Shown: positions 13,851 to 23,800 of the stretch, piece after piece | Numbering within the stretch: the first letter of the stretch is position 1 | Layout of the letters: the number at the start of each line of letters is the position of its first letter | Assembly: GCF_946479715.1 (NCBI RefSeq) | Contig: NZ_CAMLHF010000066.1 | Coordinates: 1-25,431, forward strand | DNA length: 25,431 nucleotides | DNA from: an uncultured Pedobacter sp. | GTDB lineage: Bacteria > Bacteroidota > Bacteroidia > Sphingobacteriales > Sphingobacteriaceae | Reading direction: 5' to 3' | Program-made: the position numbers and the translations under genes | The notes under the pieces: generated by a model | Databases searched by the model: none | Told to the model about the DNA's origin: nothing | The model's input: the letters and a program-made list of their open reading frames with translations, nothing else

Positions 13851-13921
13851 GGCTATTCTCCACCCTTATGAAAGCCTTTCAGTTAATTCTGAGAGGCTTT
13901 TTATTGCTCTAGATCTTTGTT
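13851..13921 (+). repeat. Decayed second copy of tRNA-Ala tail plus terminator
   Basis: GGCTATTCTCCACCC and the following terminator (13870-13903, AAAGCCTTTCAG ... CTGAGAGGCTTT) repeat 11283-11341 with a handful of substitutions and one indel, and similarity continues weakly into TTGATTTTA. Upstream only GAGGT and TTCG of the T arm remain, so the tRNA part is broken. The two copies are direct repeats about 2.57 kb apart that bracket the sigma/FecR pair. Confidence 0.8.
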
Positions 13922-14162
13922 TCTTGATTTTATAAAAAAAAATGTAAAGCAAAATCAAAAAAACTTATCTATCCTGGGCTAGTACGCTGCAAAGATTATA
14001 TGCTTTGAAGGTATTTTTCTGATTGTCCATTTGACAAGCCATAATCTACCTAAATAAATAACCTCATAAATACATGGTAAATTCTAATTTGGAATTGTGA
14101 AGGTAAACACATTGATGGCACCAAATCAATACGTTATCTTTACAATCTTAGAATTTTATAAC
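13922..14162. other. Gap without recognised features
   Basis: AT-rich sequence between the tRNA-tail repeat and the secreted-protein gene. I see no gene, RNA or strong hairpin. A promoter for the next gene is expected here, but I cannot place a convincing TTTG/TAnnTTTG pair. Confidence 0.3.
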
Positions 14163-14900
14163 ATGAAAAGATACCTTTTGCTACTTTTATTGTTCACCAC
14201 ATTGTCGGGGTATACACAAAACACGATTAATAACTACAAATACATACTGGTGCCTGAGCAATACAGTTTCTTTAAAGAAGTGAACCAGTATGGTCTGAAC
14301 AACCTGACAAGGAAGTTGCTGGAAGAAAAGGGGTTTACGGTTTATTTTGATAATGAAAATTTGCCGGTGGAAATCGCTGGTAACAAATGTAAGGCAATGA
14401 CTGCAGATCTTACAGAGAAAAAGGGAATGTTTACCACCACACTTACATTGATATTAAAAGACTGCCAGGGTAATGTGATTTTCAAGGGTAAAGAAGGTAA
14501 AAGCAGAGAAAAGGAGTTTACTGCAGCTTATACGGAGGCATTAAAAAATGCATTTATTTCGTTAAATGATCTTCCTTATGCTTTTAAAGGTGAAGCCGAA
14601 AAGGTCGAAAGTGTAAAAGCACAGGAAGTCGTTGCTGCACCGGCAAATCAACAGGTGGCAATGGCTGAAACTACGGAACCATCAGAGACATTATACGCCC
14701 AGGTAACAGCAACCGGTTTTCAGTTGATAAATACCACACCAAAAAAGGTGCTGACCTTATTTAAAACCTCTGTTGAGAATTGTTTTATTGCAGACAATAA
14801 TCAGCACAAGGGAATGGTACTGAAAAAAGGTGAGAAGTGGTTCTTTGAATACTACAATAATGATAAGCTGATTATCGAAGAATTACTGATTAAGTTTTAG
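14163..14900 (+). CDS. Secreted protein of unknown function
   Basis: A 245-residue protein from the ATG at 14163. An in-frame GTG at 14097 would add 22 residues before an obvious signal peptide and is rejected. The signal peptide MKRYLLLLLLFTTLSGYTQ ends near residue 18. A domain of about 130 residues resembles the periplasmic 'envelope' proteins of Bacteroidota: a YILVPEQYSFFKEVNQYGL segment, then LTRKLLEEKGF, beta strands around KGMFTTTLTLILKDCQGNVIF, and a helix FTAAYTEALKNAF. An Ala/Glu/Val linker (about 165-178) leads to a C-terminal beta domain. No named family is recognised. Confidence 0.75.
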   Translation: MKRYLLLLLLFTTLSGYTQNTINNYKYILVPEQYSFFKEVNQYGLNNLTRKLLEEKGFTVYFDNENLPVEIAGNKCKAMTADLTEKKGMFTTTLTLILKDCQGNVIFKGKEGKSREKEFTAAYTEALKNAFISLNDLPYAFKGEAEKVESVKAQEVVAAPANQQVAMAETTEPSETLYAQVTATGFQLINTTPKKVLTLFKTSVENCFIADNNQHKGMVLKKGEKWFFEYYNNDKLIIEELLIKF

Positions 14901-14973
14901 TGTTGAGTAGTTCTTCTCTAAGAATAGGAACAATAAAGATGGCTGATTGCGTAATTGGCCAATACTTTCATTT

Positions 14974-15156
14974 TTAAATGCAGCAGTTAATTAACTGACT
15001 AATATATTTTATGGGCTGAATAAAAAACATTGATATTGAAGCCTGAATCAGTGTTAATCCGGGTCTGATGTCTTCAATTAAATTCCATGTCAAAATATTA
15101 GAAGCAGACACCAGAAATAATAAAAGAAATAAGGCTAAAACCTGGTGTTTTTGCAT
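14974..15156 (-). CDS. Small two-helix membrane protein
   Basis: A 60-residue protein on the minus strand, 16 bases after the DUF1349 gene and in the same direction, so probably in one operon. Hydrophobic segments at about 7-24 (VLALFLLLFLVSASNILTW) and 33-50 suggest a membrane hairpin; it ends in CCI. The composition is convincing for a real membrane protein, but no family is known to me. Confidence 0.55.
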   Translation of the reverse strand: MQKHQVLALFLLLFLVSASNILTWNLIEDIRPGLTLIQASISMFFIQPIKYISQLINCCI

Positions 15157-15172
15157 AGGGTTTAAAGTAAGG

Positions 15173-15829
15173 TTATTGATGTTGCTTAAGCCACTCTGTG
15201 CGCCGTTGATCGGGAAGATGTTTTACAGAGAAATTTTCAAACCGCGCCTCAAAGCCGTTTCCATCAGGAGAAGCAGCCATAAGGCCTATCATAACAGGAG
15301 TGTTGTCCTGTAATGGAGCATTGCGGGTCATGATGTAGTTTTTGTCATCAAAAGAATAATAAATCTCAATAGCATCCAATCTTCGCAAAGCCTTAATCCA
15401 AATAAAGGGAGGAATTTTGTTAAGTGTGGTCACACTCCAATCACTCTTTTCATGGGTCACCACCGTACTGACATTAAATTTACCGTCCACAAATTCAACA
15501 CCGGTTTTAATGTAATTTTTTTGATCGACGCGAATCATAAGTCCCATTTGATCGAATCTGGCTTTGTAATCACCCGTTAATTTTACCTTCGCTTCAAACT
15601 CGCCACCATGAGTACTATAATAAAAAGGGGCATCGTCAACGGTAAAACCATAATGTGATATTCGCCAATAATCAGTTTTGGGTGTTACCTGCATAATTAA
15701 GCTGCCGTCTTTGATCTGCCATTGTTCCGGTTCATTGTACCAATTCATTTTCTCCAGACTCTGAGCCCTGATTTCGCTGAAACCTAGCATTAAGGTAATT
15801 GCCAGTAAGGTTTTTTTCATATTTTTCAT
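15173..15829 (-). CDS. DUF1349 (concanavalin A-like) secreted protein
   Basis: A 218-residue protein. An N-terminal signal peptide ends near Ala-Gln at 22-23 (MKKTLLAITLMLGFSEIRAQ, read from either of two close Met codons). The mature part is DUF1349, a jelly-roll domain related to YesU. It shows WQIKDGSLIMQVTPKTDYWR, the DAPFYYSTHGGEFEAKVKL block, DQMGLMIRVDQKNYIKTGVE, an IWIKALRRLDAIEIYYSFD segment and a final PVMIGLMAASPDGNGFEARF. Residues typical of the family are intact. Function is probably carbohydrate-related, from the fold. It is divergent from the LuxR-type gene, with a shared 56-base intergenic region. Confidence 0.88.
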   Translation of the reverse strand: MKNMKKTLLAITLMLGFSEIRAQSLEKMNWYNEPEQWQIKDGSLIMQVTPKTDYWRISHYGFTVDDAPFYYSTHGGEFEAKVKLTGDYKARFDQMGLMIRVDQKNYIKTGVEFVDGKFNVSTVVTHEKSDWSVTTLNKIPPFIWIKALRRLDAIEIYYSFDDKNYIMTRNAPLQDNTPVMIGLMAASPDGNGFEARFENFSVKHLPDQRRTEWLKQHQ

Positions 15830-15885
15830 CGCTTCGAAAGCTTAACTTGTGCGTTCCAAATTTACAGTTTGCTAATCCAACACAA

Positions 15886-16674
15886 ATGGCTATAAATAAC
15901 CATCAATACACCAAAGAGACGCGCGATTTGCTTGATATAAAATTATTTTCTCAGCCAATTTCAGGGAAGGTTCAACCTAATCTGCTGCTCGATGACGGCA
16001 AAATGATCGCTGAAATGTATGCAAAACTGGAAAATACCATCAGCGTATTGAGTGATATGCGGGCAAGGAAAAGCTATATTTATTGTGGTGGAGCTGCTCG
16101 TCAGCTTGGTTTTGAACCCACACGGACAGAAATAAATTCAATCTGGGAAGATGAATTGTTAGCAAGGGTTCATCCTGATGACCTTCAGAAGAAGTACAGG
16201 CTGGAATTTAAATTTTTCCAATTAATTAAGTCCATTGACTTAACCGAACGTCTTAACCATAGTTTGATCACCAGGCTAAGGATAAGAAACAGCGAAGGAA
16301 AGTATCTACTGATCAAACATCGTTTGCTTTACCTTAGCAGTACTAAAGAAGGAGGCGTTTGGTTAACCCTCTGCTTATACAACATGGTGTATGATCATCC
16401 TGGATTTGACGTTCCGGAAGGTCTTATCATCAATTCCGGTACAGGTACTATAGTAGATAGTGAGCAGGGACGGTTCGAAGATATCTTATCTACACGAGAA
16501 GGACAGATTCTTCAACTTATTAACCAGGGATTAAGGAGTAAAGAGATAGCGAGTAAGCTAGCTCTGAGTATCCATACTGTGAACAGGCACAGGCAGAACA
16601 TTTTTCAGAAGCTCAATGTAAATAACGCAATAGAAGCCTGCAGGGTTGCTGACAGTATGTCGATGGAGCTTTAA
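15886..16674 (+). CDS. PAS-like domain LuxR-family transcriptional regulator
   Basis: A 262-residue protein read from the ATG at 15886. An upstream in-frame start at 15799 would overlap the divergent DUF1349 gene and is rejected. Residues about 50-170 look like a PAS-type sensor (YIYCGGAARQLGFEP, ARVHPDDLQKKY, then strands RLRIRNSEGKYLLIKHRLLY). Residues 199-255 are a LuxR/GerE HTH with LSTREGQILQLINQGLRSKE, IASKLALSIHTVNRHRQNIF and QKLNV. This arrangement is common in Sphingobacteriaceae. The likely targets include itself and the divergent gene. The signal is unknown. Confidence 0.88.
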   Translation: MAINNHQYTKETRDLLDIKLFSQPISGKVQPNLLLDDGKMIAEMYAKLENTISVLSDMRARKSYIYCGGAARQLGFEPTRTEINSIWEDELLARVHPDDLQKKYRLEFKFFQLIKSIDLTERLNHSLITRLRIRNSEGKYLLIKHRLLYLSSTKEGGVWLTLCLYNMVYDHPGFDVPEGLIINSGTGTIVDSEQGRFEDILSTREGQILQLINQGLRSKEIASKLALSIHTVNRHRQNIFQKLNVNNAIEACRVADSMSMEL

Positions 16675-16716
16675 ACTGTTAAAACTTCAGTACAGATCTG
16701 ATTTCTGAACCATATT

Positions 16717-16875
16717 TCAATCCGGAAACTGCTTCGCTTTCGTAATTATCTGATTATTATGGGTAATGTTGGCCAGCATAAGAGGCATTTCATAGCCCCA
16801 TTCCATCATCATCTTATCGGCACTTTCAGCAATTGATGGGGTATTGATATTGTATAAATAGCTGCGGTGTGACAT
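16717..16875 (-). CDS. Short RSYLY-type protein, possibly truncated
   Basis: The frame from ATG at 16875 to TGA at 16717 encodes 52 residues beginning MSHRSYLYNINTPSIAESAD, followed by KMMMEWGYEMPLML. The start resembles the N-terminus of longer uncharacterised Bacteroidota proteins that open with M(A/S)xRSYLY. Those are much longer, so this is probably a truncated remnant. It accounts for most of the 305-base gap before the next gene. Confidence 0.45.
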   Translation of the reverse strand: MSHRSYLYNINTPSIAESADKMMMEWGYEMPLMLANITHNNQIITKAKQFPD

Positions 16876-16979
16876 TCAGTTTGTATTAAATGACTTGCAA
16901 ATGATTCTGAGCCTAAAGCCAACTTTATGCCATTTATTAGTGTGAAACAATAAATCATTACATTGGCACAAAAAATTGT

Positions 16980-17591
16980 TTATTTTGAAAGACGAGCAAC
17001 ATAACCTCGCTTTTCCCAGGAACCGTTTGCGTCAAGAATTTTTAAATAGCTGTTATACGGTTCATTAGCGTGATAAAGTTGATACAGCTGATCAGTTAGC
17101 GCTGTGAGAAAGTCAAAGAAAATTGAAAAGTCTTCTTTTGAGTTGTAAAGCCCGCCCCACTCATTCAATACCCAATTTAACACTTTTCCGTCCCGAGTGG
17201 TGATCGAAAATTCTAGGTAAGGAAAATCAGCATCTGTTTTTTTGTAATAGTCGGGCTGTGTGCCTCCCAATAATCCTATTTCCCTTACAGGAACCCGAAT
17301 GGAGCGTATTTCCGAAAATAAAGTATAGCCGAGACAGAAGCTGGTAAAGCCTTCTTTACTTAGTGAAACAATTTCTGTCGACTGCCTTTTGGAGGCCACT
17401 TTAAACAGTTTGTAAATGGCCACTAGCATTAAAGGTAAGGAGATCAGCAATAGCCAGGGCGGAAAAAGTGGCTGGGAATGTTTCAGTAAGCCGGTGGCTG
17501 TTAATGGAATAGTTAGCAAGGTGGTAAAAAACCAAAACAGAATGGTTGAGGTTTTTTTACTATTATTAAAACGGAAGCGATAGGTATTCAT
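16980..17591 (-). CDS. Two-TM membrane protein of unknown function
   Basis: A 203-residue protein on the minus strand. A basic N-terminus is followed by TM helices at about 16-35 and 44-62. The remaining 140 residues are cytoplasmic, with alternating strands (TEIVSLSKEGFTSFCLGYTL, FSEIRSIRVP, FPYLEFSITTRDGKVLNWVL) of PH-like character, then a helical end (FFDFLTALTDQLYQLYH). The resemblance to bacterial PH domains is only a guess. It has no operon partner and is divergent from the histidine kinase. Confidence 0.7.
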   Translation of the reverse strand: MNTYRFRFNNSKKTSTILFWFFTTLLTIPLTATGLLKHSQPLFPPWLLLISLPLMLVAIYKLFKVASKRQSTEIVSLSKEGFTSFCLGYTLFSEIRSIRVPVREIGLLGGTQPDYYKKTDADFPYLEFSITTRDGKVLNWVLNEWGGLYNSKEDFSIFFDFLTALTDQLYQLYHANEPYNSYLKILDANGSWEKRGYVARLSK

Positions 17592-17732
17592 AAATGACCA
17601 CTTTGGATAAATATCAAACTACAATTTACACAGATAAAAGTTCTATTGACGCGTTCACCTCTCTAAAACTTTTCATCTGGCACTGATTAGATTTTTCTTA
17701 GATTTACTGCTTTTAAAATTTGCAAATTTTTG

Positions 17733-19097
17733 ATGATCAAATCTATTAAACGGCTGCATGCCAAATTGATCGGTAACAACACAGACACACCTCTACAGGC
17801 CAGAATATTTCATGAAGTTAGTGTGATCGCTATGATCGGTCTTCCTTTGGCAATACTGGTCAATATAGTGATAAAGGTACCATTGGCCAATATAGCAATT
17901 TCTGCTGCCTGGATAGTGACTGCGGCGATGTATATCAATTCCAGATATTTTGGAAGGTTGCAGCTTAGTTTTATCATATTTAGTGCAGGTACGAGTTTAT
18001 TGATGGTATTCAATTACTTTATCAATTCAGGTATACATGGACCTACATTGATACTTTTTCTGCTTTCGCTGGTCTTTACTTTATTGGTCATGCCGACCAG
18101 GCAATATATATTTTGGATGCTTATTAATGTGGGTATTGTTGGTGGTTTATTGCTGGTTGACTATTATAACAGAGGATTTGTAAAAGTTACGTATGCAAAG
18201 CGTAGTGATCTATTTTTGGACACAGCTACAACTTATATATGTGTGGTTGTTTGCATAGGTGCGGTATTTTCTTACCTGATCAACAATTATCAGCGGGAAA
18301 AGAATAATGCGTTAGCTGCTTCCCTGGCGTTAAAAGAAGCCAATGACTCCAAGACCCGATTATTATCTATTTTATCTCATGATCTGCGTTCTCCGTTGAA
18401 TTCAATTGCCAGTTTTCTTGAAACGCTCCATGAATATGAATTATCGCCGGAAGAACGTCGGTTTCTGGAAAAGAGCCTGCTCAGTGAAACTAAAAATACG
18501 CAGGTGATGCTGCAAAATTTATTGAACTGGACAAAATCGCAGATGGACGGAGGCGCTAGTGTAAATATGGTGAGGCTGAACCTATCTGAAGTGGTGTCAA
18601 GCTGTTTGGTTGTACAGCAAGCCGCTGCAGATATAAAAACGGTCACAATTATTGTGGATATTGATCCTTCCGCTGAGCTCACTGCTGATTTGGATATGCT
18701 TAAACTGGTGATTCGCAATCTGATTAATAATGCGGTTAAGTTTACCCTCCCTGGTGGGGATATTCAGATATCTAGTTCTATTGGCCCCGGTTATGTCAGG
18801 TTACACATCATGGATAATGGTGTGGGTATTCCTATGGAAAGGCAGACAGATCTTTTTAAGCTGAATGCCGCATCTACTTATGGCACAAGCAACGAAAAAG
18901 GTATAGGTCTTGGCCTGAACTTATGTAAAGAGTATACTGAGATGCAGAACGGTAAGATCAGTTTTCACAGCGTACCCGGTAATGGAACAACCTTCATATT
19001 GGAATTTCCTGAAGATAATAGTCAGTATATTGCTGCTTCACAAGTTGGCAATCAATTATATATGGAGACCAGATCAGCCCAAGAGCTAGATTCTTGA
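17733..19097 (+). CDS. Membrane sensor histidine kinase
   Basis: A 454-residue protein from the ATG at 17733; a TTG one codon upstream is less likely. Six hydrophobic helices span about 29-184 (MASE-like sensor without a large periplasmic loop). HisKA has the phospho-accepting His216 in LLSILSHDLRSPLNS. HATPase_c has the N box LVIRNLINNAVKF (325-337), the G1 box DNGVGIP (361-367) and the G2 box GIGLGLN (390-396). No receiver domain is attached and no response regulator lies nearby, so its partner is encoded elsewhere. All catalytic boxes are intact. Confidence 0.93.
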   Translation: MIKSIKRLHAKLIGNNTDTPLQARIFHEVSVIAMIGLPLAILVNIVIKVPLANIAISAAWIVTAAMYINSRYFGRLQLSFIIFSAGTSLLMVFNYFINSGIHGPTLILFLLSLVFTLLVMPTRQYIFWMLINVGIVGGLLLVDYYNRGFVKVTYAKRSDLFLDTATTYICVVVCIGAVFSYLINNYQREKNNALAASLALKEANDSKTRLLSILSHDLRSPLNSIASFLETLHEYELSPEERRFLEKSLLSETKNTQVMLQNLLNWTKSQMDGGASVNMVRLNLSEVVSSCLVVQQAAADIKTVTIIVDIDPSAELTADLDMLKLVIRNLINNAVKFTLPGGDIQISSSIGPGYVRLHIMDNGVGIPMERQTDLFKLNAASTYGTSNEKGIGLGLNLCKEYTEMQNGKISFHSVPGNGTTFILEFPEDNSQYIAASQVGNQLYMETRSAQELDS

Positions 19098-19494
19098 CGA
19101 AATTTGGCGTCGTTTTAAATTTGTTTAAGTAAATCAAAAACAATACCATACAGCCGTATGATACGAATGTTGGGCAAGTTTATAATAAACTGTAGCCTAA
19201 GCCTGACCAATCCGTAGTACTTTTAACTTCCTCAAAGCCTCTTTTGTCTTGCTTCTCAATTCAGCTTCATTATAGCTAATCAGGTTAACATTAATGTGTA
19301 TCTACCTATTCAAACTCAGCCATTTCAATTTTTCCGGAACTTAATAACGAGAGCAGATGTAAATACTTGGTTTCCGTATCAATGTGCTGATTCTTGATTA
19401 ATTATTTATTCAGAATGGCTCATGTAATTAAATTTTTTAAAAAGTTTGTATTTCTTTTGTTTTATTTATATTTTTATGGAAACTAAACTAAAAA
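19098..19494. other. Gap with a possible gene relic and ROK promoter region
   Basis: The minus-strand segment 19301-19197 reads INVNLISYNEAELRSKTKEA, then LRKLKVLRIGQA and a stop. This looks like the helical C-terminus of a lost protein, but no start or family is visible. Just upstream of the ROK gene, TTTG at 19444-19447 and TATATTTT at 19468-19475, 20 bases apart, approximate the Bacteroidota -33/-7 promoter pair. Nothing else is seen. Confidence 0.35.
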
Positions 19495-20682
19495 ATGTCA
19501 GCAACAATTAAGAAAGCGCAGCAATTAAGGGCTGACATCATCAAGCAGCTTTATTATAAAAAAAAATCTTCGCTGATTGATTTAAGTAAGCGTACTAAAA
19601 AAAGCCTGCCTTTAATTACGTCGGCTGTAAATGCTTTAATGGGGGAGGGTTTAATTATAGAACAGGGTCTAGCGCCATCTACAGGGGGACGGCGTCCTTT
19701 AATGTTTTTGTTGAATCCCAATTATAAACGGTACATAATAGCTGTAGCCATGGATCAATTAACTACTCAGTTAACGATATATGATCTGTCGAATCATCAG
19801 GTTTTACCAACCCAGATAGTCGATTTGGACATGACTATGAGTAAAAGTGCCGATACTTTGGTCGCATTTATTGATGATTGTATAAAGAAGTCAACAATTG
19901 ATAAAGAGAGTTTTTTGGGTATTGGTATCGGAATGCCGGGTTTTATCAATGCTGAAAAAGGTATGAATTATTCTTTTATGCAAGTTGAAAAGGATATCAG
20001 CTTGCAAGATTACCTCTCTAAAAAAATAGGTTTACCAGTATATATAGATAACGATTCAAGTTTGATTGCCCTGGCCGAATTAAATTTTGGAGAAGCAAGA
20101 AATTTAAAAGATGTGCTCGTGGTTAATATTGGTTGGGGTACTGGCCTTGGGATGATTATTAACGGTAAATTATACCGTGGCAGCAGCGGTTACGCTGGAG
20201 AATTTAGCCATATACCATTGTCTAACTCGAACACTTTGTGTTCCTGCGGCAAGCGGGGATGTCTCGAAGTTGAAACATCTCTTTTGATAATGGTTCAGAA
20301 AGCAGAAAAAGCAGTAAGGAATGGTGAAGAAACTAGCTTGAAAATGCTTTTTAAAGATAAAAGTAAAAGCCATGCTGATCATTTCTTAAATGCAGTTGTA
20401 AAGCAAGATCCTCTTGCGATTTCCATTTTAGCTGATGCCGCATTTCAGATCGGTAAAGGGTTAGCTACTTTAATTCATATTTTAAATCCTGAACGAATTG
20501 TGTTAAGCGGGCGAGGTGCCAAAGCAGGGAAAATGCTTCTTCCTCCCATACAACAGGCGCTTAATGAATTTTGTATACCTCGAATAGCTGAGCAAACTGA
20601 AATAATGTTCTCTACTTTAAATGATGAGGCTGAGTTGTTGGCAGCTGCCAGTTTAATGGTGGAAAATAGTTTATTCGACTAA
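19495..20682 (+). CDS. ROK-family transcriptional regulator (NagC/XylR type)
   Basis: A 395-residue protein. An N-terminal winged helix (about 8-58) has LIDLSKRTKKSLPLITSAVN and the wing GGRRP (64-68). The ROK domain follows (about 78-395), with GIGIGMPGFIN (142-152), NDSSLIALAE (186-195), NIGWGTGLG (211-219), GEFSH (235-239) and the zinc motif Cys249-x-Cys251-x4-Cys256 (CSCGKRGCLE). The N-terminal phosphate-binding DxGxT motif of ROK kinases is replaced by AMDQLTTQL, so it is a sugar-responsive repressor, not an active kinase. It sits 118 bases before a SusC/SusD pair, which it probably controls in response to a sugar or sugar phosphate. Confidence 0.92.
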   Translation: MSATIKKAQQLRADIIKQLYYKKKSSLIDLSKRTKKSLPLITSAVNALMGEGLIIEQGLAPSTGGRRPLMFLLNPNYKRYIIAVAMDQLTTQLTIYDLSNHQVLPTQIVDLDMTMSKSADTLVAFIDDCIKKSTIDKESFLGIGIGMPGFINAEKGMNYSFMQVEKDISLQDYLSKKIGLPVYIDNDSSLIALAELNFGEARNLKDVLVVNIGWGTGLGMIINGKLYRGSSGYAGEFSHIPLSNSNTLCSCGKRGCLEVETSLLIMVQKAEKAVRNGEETSLKMLFKDKSKSHADHFLNAVVKQDPLAISILADAAFQIGKGLATLIHILNPERIVLSGRGAKAGKMLLPPIQQALNEFCIPRIAEQTEIMFSTLNDEAELLAAASLMVENSLFD

Positions 20683-20690
20683 AAAAAACT

Positions 20691-20800
20691 AACTAATATA
20701 AATATTTAACTAAAACTAATTGTATATGCAGAAATAAAAGAAGATCCATCAAGAAATCCCTAATTATCCTAAACTAATATTAACTAAATAAATTAAAATT
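20691..20800 (+). promoter_or_regulatory. susC leader with AACTAA repeats and a palindrome
   Basis: The region between the ROK and SusC-type genes carries repeated AACTAA-type words (20691-20696 and again before the start) and a perfect palindrome TAAATATTTA (20699-20708). A/T-rich palindromes are typical ROK operators, so this is a candidate binding site. A similar AACTAAACTAA lies just before the ROK start. No clear -33/-7 promoter is seen. The start is preceded by an A-rich stretch, as usual in Bacteroidota. Confidence 0.35.
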
Positions 20801-23800
20801 ATGAAAAAAATGTACTTAAAGTGTTTTAGTCTGTTGTTGTTATGTTTTTTAACAATAACAGCTTTTGCACAGAAGAATATTACTGGCACGATAAAAGACT
20901 CGTCTGGTAATCCCATCCCTGGGGTAAGTGTTCTCGAAAAGGGAACTCAAAATGGAACTTCTACTAACGCCGAAGGAAAATTTGTGCTTACTGTAAAAGA
21001 AGGCGCTAAACTGATTATTAAATCTATCGGTTTGGTTAGCCAGGAAGTTGCCGCTTCAGCCAATCAAACTATTGTGATGGTTGATGACACAGAATCACTT
21101 TCTGAAGTTATTGTTACTGGTTTTGGTGTTAAAAAAGATGTAAAAAGACTAAGTTATTCGGCAACAGCTGTAAGCGGTAGCGAATTGGCGGAAGCAAATA
21201 ACGCCAATGTGGTTAATGCTTTACAAGGTAAAGTAGCTGGTGTAATGATTAATCAAGGGGCTAGTGGTCCGACTTCTTCTTCAAGAATTAGAATAAGAGG
21301 TAATTCATCATTAAGTTCAAATACACAGCCTTTAGTTGTTTATGATGGGATATTAATGGAGCCGGGTACTTCTGGAGCAGACTCATGGGGCGACGCTGCA
21401 GATTTTGGTAACATTATGAAAAACATTAACTCTGATGATATAGAGAGTATTAGCGTATTAAAAGGAGCTGCTGCATCAGCATTGTATGGTTCAAAAGCCG
21501 CCGGTGGAGTATTATTAATTACTTCAAAAAAGGGTAAAACTAGCAAAGGCTTAGGTGTAACCATATCCCAAACTAGCTCTTTTGATAATGCCTACAAATT
21601 TGTAGATCTTCAGAATCAATATGGAGGTGGAATTTCTCCCGTATTTGCTAAAGATGCTAACGGGGTGGATGTTGTTGATCAATCAGCAGGTTACTATGTA
21701 GGTGGTTATTCTTTCGGTCCTAAGTTAGACGGTAGAATGGTAAAGGATTTAGATGGCGTAATGAGACCTTGGGTTGCCAATAATCCATTAGATTATTTTA
21801 ATACCGGAAAATTTATCAATACAAACGTATCGGTTGAAGGTGCTAGTGAAAACACAACTTATCGTTTAGCCTATACCAATTTAAATAATTCGAGTGTTGA
21901 ACCTGGAAATAAACTAAAAAGAGATGCATTTGCACTTAGGGTGACCAGAGAAATTTCGAAATCAATTTCAGTTGATGCGAGTGTGAACTACACAATGTCA
22001 AATTCATTGAATCCGGCAAGACAAGGAAGTGCGAATAACCCTTTGTTTGCGTTTACATATTATAAGCCTAGAAACGTGGATTTGAATGCTTATATCAATA
22101 ACAATATCAATCCGGTAACGGGAGGAGCGTTGGGTTCGAGCGATAGAAATCGTTATGATCCTTACGGTATAGGATCATTTGCTTATGGACTTCAAAATGA
22201 CAATAGGACTCAAAAGGAAAATAATTTATTGGCAAATATTGATGTAAATATTAAAATTCTTCCTTGGCTTTCGGCTTTAGTAAGAACAAATACTAACTTT
22301 TACAATATTGCTTACGAAAGAAAAAATAGAGGAGCTGGTATTGCCTTTGCAGGTGGCGATTACGAAATAACGCAAAATACCAACAAATCCTATCGTGTTC
22401 AAGGATTGTTAAATGCAACTAAAGAACTTTCAAGTGATTTTGAATTGAATGCCTCAATAGGAGCGGAAACTTATCAAAAAAACCTTGGGAACTCTGCATT
22501 TTATAACAGATCGGTTACCAATGGTGGACTTAAAATTCCTGATGTTTATTCCATTTCAAATTCCATTAATCCTTCAACAACAACTGCTTATCCAAATTTA
22601 GGTGAACGTACTGACGCAGTTTATTTGTACGGAGATATTACCTGGAAAAACATGTTGACCTTAAACGTAAGTGGAAGAAATGATTGGTCATCGGCGCTTA
22701 CTTACAGAGATGGTCACGGTAATTATTCCTACTTTTATCCAAGTGTAGGTTTGGCCTGGATATTTACCGAATTACCAGTATTCCAAAATAGTTCGATATT
22801 ATCTTTTGGTAAGTTAAGGGGATCATACTCTTATACAGGACTATCAGCAAAACCACAGCTTACTAATACTGATGGCTACTATAGACTACAAGATGGTACT
22901 TTTAACAATGCTGGTGGCGGTAATCAATCGGTTTATGGATTTAGTGATAACATTCTTAGAAATAGCAATTTAAAAAATGAGTTAACCAAGGAGCTTGAAA
23001 TTGGTACCAATTTAGGATTCTTCAAAAACCGTTTGAATTTTGATGTCGCGTATTACAAGAAAAATTCTTACAATCAAATTTTAAGTTTTTCTTTACCACA
23101 GGAATCAGGAGTTAGTTCACAATCTTTAAACGCTGGTAACATCCAAAATCAAGGTATTGAGGTCTTGATAACTGGTAAGCCAATCGAATCGAGAGATTTT
23201 AATTGGAATGCGTCTGTTACTTTTACACGTAACCGAAACAAAATATTGGAATTAGCACCTGGAGTTGAAAATTACGATTTAGATTTAGCTTTTGGTAACG
23301 ATATTACTTCTGTAGCCAGAGTAGGGGAACAATATGGATCGTTGATTACAGGTTATGCCTATTCATATTATCAAAAGAAAGACGCAAGCGGTAATCCAAT
23401 TTCCAGCCCAAGTAACGGCAAAAAAGTGTTAGGTAACACAGGTTATGGAACTACCGGTGGCTATTACACTTTTGTTAGATCGCAGGATTATGATGGAACC
23501 AGGAAAAATTTAGGAACCATGATGGAAAATTATCTTGCCAGTACAAGACAAGACCTATCTTATAAAAACTTTTCTTTAGGTTTTCAAATTGATGCTAAAA
23601 TTGGTGGTTTAATGGCTTCAGGAACTCATCAGTATGGATCAGCAAATGGTTCATTCTCAAATTCATTATTTGGTAGGGATGAAGCTTCAGGTGGAGTAAG
23701 CTATACCGATGCAAATGGCGTAGTACAGCATGATGGTATTATTCCGGATGGAGTATTAAACGATGGATTAAAGGCTAATGGAGTAGATTTAGGTGGAATG

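Noticed and set aside
15068..15313. 81-codon plus-strand frame
   Set aside because: It is antisense to the DUF1349 gene and the small membrane protein, and has no protein-like features.
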